64,000 nt of DNA from VXNE01 sp965217825 (GTDB taxonomy: Bacteria; Pseudomonadota; Gammaproteobacteria; Pseudomonadales; Azotimanducaceae), in NCBI GenBank assembly GCA_965217825.1, contig OZ244571.1, positions 3,906,001 through 3,970,000 on the forward strand. The letters are read 5' to 3'. Below, in pieces: positions 42,190-49,500 of the stretch. The position numbers were made by a program, and so were the translations under genes. The notes beneath the pieces are model-generated. The model was given only the letters and a program-made list of their open reading frames with translations. It did not search any database and was not told where the DNA came from. How positions within the stretch are numbered: position 1 is the stretch's first letter; every line of letters starts with the position of its first letter.

Positions 42190-42670
42190 CTAGTCGCTCG
42201 CCGGTCACGAGGGACTTCGCGATCTCGGAAATGCTTCGATCCGTCCCCGGCCAGATCCAGTCGGGCGCGACCTCTGCCGCCGGCACCATCACGAAACGAC
42301 GCTCGTTTGCCCGCGGATGGGGCAGCGTCAGCACTTCGGATCGACGCTCCTCATCGCCAAACAACAACAGGTCCAGGTCGAGTTCTCGCGGCGCGTTGCG
42401 GATCGGCGTCGCATCACGCCCGTGGCGACGTTCCATGGCCTTGAGGTCTTTGAGCAACGCTTCGGGTGCCATCGAATCTACCACAAGCAGGGCGACCGCG
42501 TTGACGAAGTCGCCCGACCCCGGCGGACAATCCACCGGGCTCGTTCGCCACAAGGACGATGCGCGAAAACCCGCGTAGGACAATGCCTCAAGCTCGGCGA
42601 GCGCCCGCTTCACAACATCGACGCTCGCGCCCATGTTTGAGCCGAGACCTACAAGAACCCGGGTGGCCAC
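42164..42670 (-). CDS. folK: 6-hydroxymethyl-7,8-dihydropterin pyrophosphokinase
   Basis: Transfers pyrophosphate from ATP to 6-hydroxymethyl-dihydropterin in folate synthesis. It starts VLVGLGSNMG, contains SSLWRTSPVDCPPGSGDFVNAV and the signature NAPRELDLDLLLFGDE preceded by RHGRDA, and LPHPRANERRFVMVPAAEV. From the GTG at 42670 the product is 168 residues, a normal length; the frame upstream is translated module A repeats. Its C-terminal residues come from a MITE end. The PTPS-III-like gene at 39104 may provide its substrate. Confidence 0.93.
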   Translation of the reverse strand: MATRVLVGLGSNMGASVDVVKRALAELEALSYAGFRASSLWRTSPVDCPPGSGDFVNAVALLVVDSMAPEALLKDLKAMERRHGRDATPIRNAPRELDLDLLLFGDEERRSEVLTLPHPRANERRFVMVPAAEVAPDWIWPGTDRSISEIAKSLVTGERLARICHQEP

Positions 42671-42739
42671 GGAAGTGTGTCCAATCGACCCGTTTGGGCG
42701 GCCAATCAAAACGAGTGGGCAGGCAGAAGTCAAACTACT

Positions 42740-42937
42740 TGCATGGTCGACGAGACGAGACGAGACGGGCCGGGAGCCTTCAGCCGGGGAGCGCGAGGGG
42801 ATACCCCTCGCAAGAAGACAGCCTTCAGCCGGGGAGCGCGAGGGGATACCCCTCGCAAGAAGATAGCAGCGGGAGGGGGCACGCCTCGCACGCAACAGCC
42901 GAAGCCGAAGCCGAAGGCGCCGGCTGTGGGGCACTTA
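42740..42937. repeat. Composite repeat (module C remnant, two module A, module B) between degQ and folK
   Basis: CATGGTCGACGAGACGAG is a remnant of module C; two exact-period 45-bp module A units follow at 42775-42819 and 42820-42864; then module B at 42898-42937 with GCCGAAGGCGCCGGCTGTGG. The degQ stop codon falls at its end. No gene is in this 264-bp gap. Confidence 0.9.
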
Positions 42938-44269
42938 CAGCCGGAGGAAGCCGAATTTACCCTCTCGGTATACGCGCAGCTCGACGGCGCGCGTGTCCCG
43001 AATGCGCAGCCACAGGTCAGCCAGGAAATAGATCCGCCGGCCGTTGGCCCCGTCAATGATGTCTCCGGAGCGAAGCTCCCGGCGCCACGCGGCCGAGTCG
43101 CGGTCGACATCTACCACGAGGACGCCCGCGCTGCTCTGCGGGTCTCCGGCTGGGCGAAAGTCGGACAGGGTCGCACCGGCGAGGCGCGGGTCGACGCGGT
43201 CGCCGGCGACCTGAACCACCCGCTTGTCATCGACTTCCATGCGAAACGTCCGTGCCTGTCCGTCCCGCACCGCGTGCACATCGACGCTGTCGCCGACCAT
43301 GATGATCGCCGTGGCGCTGTCGTAGTCTGCTGCGCCGCGGATATCGCGCTCGCCGATGCGCGTCAGCACATCGCCGGCTTCAATGCCCACCATATCCGCA
43401 ATACTGCCGGGCTCAACCTCCAGAACAACAACGCCCTGGCCCCCTTTGACGCCGAACACCGAGGCTTCTTCGGGATTGAGCGCGCTGACCGCCAATCCAA
43501 TTCGGGCGCGCCGCACCTCGCCATGCTCCACGAGTTGCATCATGATCGCCTTGACCAGGTCGCTCGGAATCGCAAAACCGATGCCGACGCTGCCGCGAGA
43601 ACTCCCCGGCGAGATGATTGCGGTATTGATGCCGACCAGTCTGCCCATCAAGTCGACCAGCGCGCCACCGGAGTTGCCCGGATTCACGGACGCGTCCGTC
43701 TGGATGAAAGCCTCAAAGCCTTCGATACCGAGACCCGTACGCCCCAGCGCGCTGACGATCCCGGAAGTCACGGTTTGTTCGAGACCAAACGGGTTGCCGA
43801 TGGCAACGACGAAGTCGCCGACGCGAACCGCGCTGGAGTCGGCGAATTCCAGCGCGGCGAATCCGTCGCCTTCGACCTGCAATATCGCGAGGTCGACCAG
43901 CGGATCGGAACCGACGAGCGTAGCCGGGATCCTGCGACCGTCCGACAGGCCGACGACGATTTCGTCGGCGCGCTCGATGACGTGGTGGTTGGTGACGATA
44001 TAGCCGTTCTGTGCATCGACAATCACCCCCGAACCCGTGCTCTGCTCCCGCCGAAAGGGGCGCCGCTCTTCGGGTATGCCAAAGAACTCGTGCAGCGGAC
44101 TCCTGATTCGCACCGAGGTATAGATCGATATGTTGACAACGCCCTGGGTGGCCCGATCGAGCATCGGCGCCAAGCTTGGTACTTCCGAACCGCTGGACAC
44201 CTGTGGCGGCAGGGCACCGCCACATGCGACACCGAAGAACAGAAGCGCGAAGCAAAAAAACAGTTTCAT
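42935..44269 (-). CDS. DegQ/DegS-type periplasmic serine protease, lipoprotein
   Basis: Trypsin-like HtrA protease with two PDZ domains. From the ATG at 44269 (444 residues) it has a lipoprotein signal ending in FFGVAC (Cys16), the catalytic triad His96 (TNHHVI), Asp126 (DPLVDLAIL) and Ser200 (VNPGNSGGALVD), then PDZ1 (about 270-355, with GVVVLEVEPGSIADMVGIEAGDVLTRIG) and a shorter C-terminal PDZ (GVLVVDVDRDSAAWRRELRSGDII). The lipoprotein anchor is less common than the soluble DegP or the helix-anchored DegS. Reads as an envelope quality-control protease. Confidence 0.92.
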   Translation of the reverse strand: MKLFFCFALLFFGVACGGALPPQVSSGSEVPSLAPMLDRATQGVVNISIYTSVRIRSPLHEFFGIPEERRPFRREQSTGSGVIVDAQNGYIVTNHHVIERADEIVVGLSDGRRIPATLVGSDPLVDLAILQVEGDGFAALEFADSSAVRVGDFVVAIGNPFGLEQTVTSGIVSALGRTGLGIEGFEAFIQTDASVNPGNSGGALVDLMGRLVGINTAIISPGSSRGSVGIGFAIPSDLVKAIMMQLVEHGEVRRARIGLAVSALNPEEASVFGVKGGQGVVVLEVEPGSIADMVGIEAGDVLTRIGERDIRGAADYDSATAIIMVGDSVDVHAVRDGQARTFRMEVDDKRVVQVAGDRVDPRLAGATLSDFRPAGDPQSSAGVLVVDVDRDSAAWRRELRSGDIIDGANGRRIYFLADLWLRIRDTRAVELRVYREGKFGFLRL

Positions 44270-44420
44270 GAAGCTATCCCAGACAATTTCGACATCACGG
44301 GTCGAGTCAAGTGATTCCTGTTGGACCCATGGATTGCGAGGAAGTGCGCTTGGTGACAACGACACACGGCGGACACCCAAATGCTCGAAAAACGCCCGAT
44401 GGCGACAGAACGCAACCTAA

Positions 44421-44701
44421 CCCGCATATCTCACCAAGTCGCTTGTTGAGTCACTGAATGTCATTTGCTTTCAATCAGGTACTTCCCTTTTTCGAAAGTT
44501 GTGTCCTGTACAGACTGCGCTGGCCGCGCCCTCGCACGGTGGGGTCGGGCCACGGGCGGAGCCGAAGGCGCCACCCGTGGGGCACTTTTGCCCGCGCACG
44601 TGCTCGCTCCACCATAAGGCGTGGCTATGCTTCCGCTCGCGAGCACGCCCACGCGGGCAAAATCCTGCGCGATCATCGCGGCCCTTGGTGAGATATGCGG
44701 G
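44421..44701. mobile_element. 281-bp MITE with 18-bp terminal inverted repeats and CTAA duplication
   Basis: CCCGCATATCTCACCAAG at 44421-44438 is exactly inverted at 44684-44701. CTAA flanks both ends (44417-44420 and 44702-44705), a 4-bp target duplication of the YTAR type used by IS5-like elements. Inside are a module B copy (44547-44587) and a long hairpin (TTTTGCCCGCG...CGCGGGCAAAA with GTGCTCGC/GCGAGC arms, about 44586-44662). No transposase. It separates degQ's upstream region (44270-44420, nothing else seen) from tRNA-Gly. Confidence 0.8.
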
Positions 44702-44761
44702 CTAAACACCCTATGAGCATACAGCGGGCACCGGCGAGATTTGCCAGGATTCGCCAGAGGC

Positions 44762-44836
44762 TGGAGCGGGCGATGGGAGTCGAACCCACGTCTCCAGCTT
44801 GGGAAGCTGGGGTAATGACCATTATACGACGCCCGC
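44762..44836 (-). tRNA. tRNA-Gly (anticodon CCC)
   Basis: Reads on the minus strand as a full cloverleaf: acceptor GCGGGCG (complement of 44830-44836) pairs with CGCCCGC, discriminator T, encoded CCA (44762-44764); D-arm with ATAATGGT; anticodon stem CCAGC/GCTGG with loop TTCCCAA, so anticodon CCC; T-arm GTGGGTTCGACTCCCAT. Length 75 nt including CCA. Confidence 0.95.
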
Positions 44837-44914
44837 TTTCAAGCGAACGTCGCCAATGCTACTACAGCCCGCTCGCTGGCGACGAGCTCGCCGCCCGCGG
44901 ACAGGTTGGTTGCG

Positions 44915-46384
44915 CTACTTGTCGACCGTCTCGACTTTGTCGATCCACTCCCGCGCGGCTTTGGGCGCGCTCGGCGGTATCCGGGGTTGCTTGACAACCG
45001 GCGGTGGCGTTACCGGTGGCGTCCGTGGCGGCGGTCGGAACCGAGGCTCCGACGGTTTCGGGGCAACGGGAGCGGACACCCCTGGACGCACCGGAGGAGT
45101 CGCCCAGGGTGGCGCCGTTCGCTCGGCTGCCCGGCGCTCGACACGCCGTCGCACGTCGCTTGGCAGCCCCGGCGATCTCGGTCGCACCGAGCGGTCCGAA
45201 CGTTCCGCAGCCCTCCTGCGCTCGCCACCAACGTGTCGGCGCACCGTCCCGGCCGAGCGCTTCGGCAAGCCCTTCGGCGAGCCCTTCGGCAAGCCCGTTC
45301 GAACGAACGGTTGCGAGGACCCCGGGTCTTGCTGCCATCTTTCGATCCGCCGGCGCACGTCCTCCGGCAGGTCGATCGGCGAGGTTGCCGGGGAACCCTG
45401 GTTTGCCGGCTTTTCGCTGACCAGAAGCCGAGGATTCGGATCGTTCCGCGGTTGCGGCCGACTCGGCGCACCGTCCGAATCGCTTCTGCGCCGGTCGCCC
45501 CTCTGTCCGTCTCCCCTTCGGTCGCTTCGCCGCCGGTCGCCATCGTGCTTGCGCCGGTCATGGTCGCGCGCCCCGTGGCCCGCCTTGCCGTGCCGGCGGC
45601 TGTGCCCGCTGTAGTCGCGGTCGCCCCGCCGACGGTCTTGACTATGCCTGCGTCGGTCATGGTCGCGCGCCCGGTGGCCCGCCTTGCCGTGTCGACGGCT
45701 GTGCCCTCTGTAGTCGCGATACACGACGATGGGATACACCCGCGCGATCCGGTCGTGGTAGTAGTAGCTGTCATAGATTCCGTAGTAGCGAGACGGGTAG
45801 TAGGTGGTCGTCGGGTAACGCACGGGGTACGTCGCAGGGTAGACGGTCTCGTCAGTCCGATAGACCCGCGTCACCTGGCTGGGCGCCTCTTCGTATGCCT
45901 CCTCCGGCACAGGTTCGATCAGCGCGACCGCTTCGCGCTCCTCGCGGCAATCTTCGACCTGATCGCGGAAATCCCGCATGAACGCGTTGCTGAATCCGGC
46001 CTGCCCGAGCCGGCGCGCGTCCTCATCCGCCAACGGCTCGCAGACGTTCTTGTGTCGAACGAACTGCAATATCGTTTCTTCCGAGAAACCGGCATCCCGC
46101 AACGCGATGAGCTGATCCGCCTCGGAAGGTTCCTCGGCAGGCATACCGCCACGATCCAGCATCAGCGCAATGATTTCATCTGCGACTTTCGCCTCGCCGA
46201 GCGCCAGCAACCCGTCCACGTCGATGACGAACCGTGCGTTGGTCACTTCTATCAGTCGCTCGATTTCCGTCTCGTCGTAGCCGTTCCTGGTCAACTCGAT
46301 CACGTCGAACACGGACAATGCCATCGCCGCCGGGCTACACCAGGCAAGTGACAAGCTCAATAGGAATGTGGTTCCTCTATTCAT
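44915..46384 (-). CDS. Secreted Arg/His/Asp/Pro-rich protein of unknown function
   Basis: Not recognised. From the ATG at 46384 (489 residues) it has a signal peptide (about 1-23, ending AAMA). Residues 24-160 form a helical region with repeated short units (LIEVTNARFVIDVDGL, LIALRDAGFSEETILQFV, ARRLGQAGFSNAFM). Then a Tyr-rich stretch, and two copies of a basic unit DYxGHSRRHGKAGHxARDHDRR (around 225-275), and a long Arg/Ser/Pro-rich tail. The helical units resemble repeats used for protein-protein contacts; the tail may bind RNA, DNA or polyanionic glycans. Divergent from the alpha-2-macroglobulin gene. Confidence 0.6.
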   Translation of the reverse strand: MNRGTTFLLSLSLAWCSPAAMALSVFDVIELTRNGYDETEIERLIEVTNARFVIDVDGLLALGEAKVADEIIALMLDRGGMPAEEPSEADQLIALRDAGFSEETILQFVRHKNVCEPLADEDARRLGQAGFSNAFMRDFRDQVEDCREEREAVALIEPVPEEAYEEAPSQVTRVYRTDETVYPATYPVRYPTTTYYPSRYYGIYDSYYYHDRIARVYPIVVYRDYRGHSRRHGKAGHRARDHDRRRHSQDRRRGDRDYSGHSRRHGKAGHGARDHDRRKHDGDRRRSDRRGDGQRGDRRRSDSDGAPSRPQPRNDPNPRLLVSEKPANQGSPATSPIDLPEDVRRRIERWQQDPGSSQPFVRTGLPKGSPKGLPKRSAGTVRRHVGGERRRAAERSDRSVRPRSPGLPSDVRRRVERRAAERTAPPWATPPVRPGVSAPVAPKPSEPRFRPPPRTPPVTPPPVVKQPRIPPSAPKAAREWIDKVETVDK

Positions 46385-46486
46385 TTCGCCTCGTCTCCCG
46401 CCTGTAGCTCGATAGGCCACAGTATAGGACTATGGATCGAGATTGCATTGCAGCGGTCGGCAACCAATTCACTGAAAATCAATGGC

Positions 46487-46515
46487 TTATGCTGCGTACC
46501 TGTACGCCGCATAAA
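46487..46515. promoter_or_regulatory. Perfect-arm inverted repeat between divergent genes
   Basis: TTATGC-T-GCGTAC-CT-GTACGC-C-GCATAA: twelve paired bases per strand with one mismatch, positioned about 100 bp from the start of the low-complexity protein gene and about 80 bp from the alpha-2-macroglobulin start. A dyad here could be an operator for a dimeric regulator; it lacks a T-run, so a terminator is less likely. Confidence 0.4.
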
Positions 46516-46596
46516 TCGGGTGCGAAGTTTTTCCCGTTGTTGTTCATCCAAGAGCCTCCTAAGCTTGTGGCGTTGACTTGATTGGCGGGGGCTGGA

Positions 46597-49500
46597 ATGC
46601 GGCTCATGGCGCTATGCGCGACGGTGCTCGGGGAGTTTTCCTGGGTCCCGCCCGCTTGGCTGCGACGCATCGGCGTTGGTCGCGCCGGGTGGTCGTTGCT
46701 GGCGTTGTTCGTCGGCGCTGGTGTGGCGACAGGCGCCTACCTTTACTACCAGAGTCTGCCCAAGCCCTTGCGTGTCACGATCAGCGTCGAGGCGCCAGGG
46801 GTTACCGCCATCGTCGACGACAAACTGGTGCCAGATCCGCTACGTCTCGATTTCCAATATTCCCTCGATCCGGATGCGCCGGCCCCGCCGCCGCTGTCGG
46901 CGGCGCGCATCGACCTGGTGGGGGAAACCCTTGAGGAGGGAATCGAGTTGCGTCCCGCGATGGCGGGCGAATGGCGCTTCGAGACGGAGAACCGCCTGGT
47001 GTTCCTGCCCGCCGACGATTGGCCGGCGGACCGCGCTTACCGCGTGCGGCTTTCACGGGACTTGTTCGCGCCGGGACTTGAACTCGCGGAAACCGAGACG
47101 GGGTTTTCGACGCCCGCATTCGAGGTGTCCGTGACGAAGGCGGAGTTCTACCAGCACCCGGAGGTGTCGGCGGAACGCAGGGTGGTCGCGAGTTTCGACT
47201 TCTCGCATCCCGTGTCGCGCGTCGATTTCGAGCAACGGCTCGACATGTCCATGCGCGAGGGGAGCGACAATGGGCAGACCTCGAGAGCAGGCGCGGCGCG
47301 ACCGATCGGCGTGGGCATCGAGTACGGCATTCATGATCGATCGGCCCACGTTCACTCGGAGATCGTCTCGATACCCGAGCGGGAGAACTTCGTCACCGTC
47401 GCGCTGGCGCGCGGCCTCAAACCGGCAAGTGGCGATGGCGATTTCGACACTCCGCTATCGGTCCACGTGAGAGTGCCGGACCGGGCGAGCTATTTCCGCG
47501 TCCAGGGCATCGAATCCTCGATAGTGGACGATGCAGAGGATGTTCCCGTGCAGACGGCGTTGGTGACCTTCACCGACCAGGTGAACACGGACGATTTCGC
47601 CAGCCGCGTGCGGGCATGGGTTCTGCCGAAGGACCACAAGATTGGCGCGGTGACCTACCAACCCTACGCCTGGCAGTCGCCGAGGCAGGCGACGCCGACG
47701 GTGCTGGCCGCCTCCGAACCGCTGGAGTTGACCGTGAATCCCACCCAACGCGATGCCGCCGTGCTGCAAAGCGTCGCCTTCGATGCGCCGGTGGGACGGT
47801 ATGTCTACCTCCACGTCCGCGCCGGCCTCACTTCCGAGGGTGGCTTCGTGCTGGGGTCCGACTATGACGAGGTCGTGCGCGCGCCAGACTACCCTCGTGA
47901 GGCGAAGATCGCCCAGGACGGCGCCCTGTTGCCGCTCACCGGCAGCAAGTTGCTCACGTTGTCCGCCCGCGGCGTGGAGGCGATCAAGGTAGAGATACAA
48001 CAACTCCTGCCCACCGCGCTCAACCACCTGGCAAGCCAGACCGGCGGAGATATCCGTGACCCGTACTTCCGCGGCTATCTATTCGACGCCGACAACCTGT
48101 CCGTGTTGACCACGCGCATCATCGACGTGAATCCCGGACATCCCCGGGAGCAGGTGTTCGCGACACTGGATATCAAGAGATTTCTCCCCGCGGGCGGCCT
48201 GTTCTTCGTCAAGGCGCAGGGCTGGGACCCGGACCTGGAGCGCCTGGTGGGGACCTCGGATCGACGGATGGCGCTGGTGACGGATCTGGGATTGCTGGTG
48301 AAGACCAACGTTGATCGTAGCCAGCACGTGTTCGTCCATTCCATTGCGAGCGGCGAGCCGGTGTCCGGGGCGCGCGTGCACCTGCTTGGCAAGAACGGCC
48401 TGCCCGTGCGGACAGGAAGCACCGATGCGCAAGGGCACGCCCGGCTCGATTCGGCGAAGGACCTCAAGCGGGACCAGGAACCCACCGTGTTCGTGGTTCG
48501 CCACGGCGACGATACGACCTTCATGCCCTACCGGCGTCGCGATCGTCAACTCACCTGGTCGGGGTTCGATACCGGCGGAGAACATGCGACGGCCGACCAT
48601 GCCGATCGTCTGAAGGCCGCGGTCTACACCGACCGCGGCCTGTATCGTCCAGGCGAGGAGGCGCACCTGTTCTGCATCGTGCGCCAGGGTGACTTCGGCG
48701 CCGTTCGCGACGCGCCGATCGAACTGCGGATAACAGACCCCCGCGGGGTCAAGGTGTTGAGCCACCGCGTCAAGCTGCCCGCAGACGGACTGCTCGACTG
48801 GGATTTCGCCACCCGCCTGGAGTCGCCCACCGGCAAGTACCACGCGAACGTATACCTCGTTGAGGACCGTGGTCGGCTTCGCGGACTGGGAGGCGGGTCG
48901 TTCAGCGTTGAGGAGTACCAGCCCGATCGTCTTCGAATCCGCGCGGCTATTTTTGAGCGGGGTCCCGCGGAATCGATGCGCGCACGCCCCGAACGCGGCT
49001 GGCTGCAGCCTGGCGCCCATTTCGCTCAAGTGAAACTGGAGAACCTTTTCGGCACCCCCGCAAAAGCACGGCGCGTGCGCGGGACCTTGGCGATGCAGCC
49101 CATCTCGCCTCATTTCCGCGAGCATCCCGGATTTGTCTTCACGGATCCATTCCGCGATCCGAACAGCGCGCCGCGGCCCGTTACGCTGGATCTCCAGGAG
49201 ACGCTGACCGACGAAGACGGCAGCGCGCTCCTCTCGTTCGATGTCGGTCAGTACGACAATGGCATCTACCGACTGCTGGTGACGGCTGAAGGCTTCGAGT
49301 CGGGCGGCGGTCGAGGCGTGAAGGCGCTGGCCGGCACGCTCATGTCTCCAGCGGACGCGCTGGTGGGCTACAAGGCCGACGGCGAACTGGACTTCATCGC
49401 GTTGGATGCGGAGCGCGCAGTGCGTTTCCTGGTGATCGACCGGGACCTGGCGCCGAGGGCCATGGACGGTGTCGAAGCCGTGCTCTACGAACTCCGCTAC

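Noticed and set aside
42671..42934. N-terminal extension of FolK read through the repeats
   Set aside because: The residues (LARGIPSRSPAEG units) are translations of module A on the reverse strand; FolK homology begins at the GTG at 42670.
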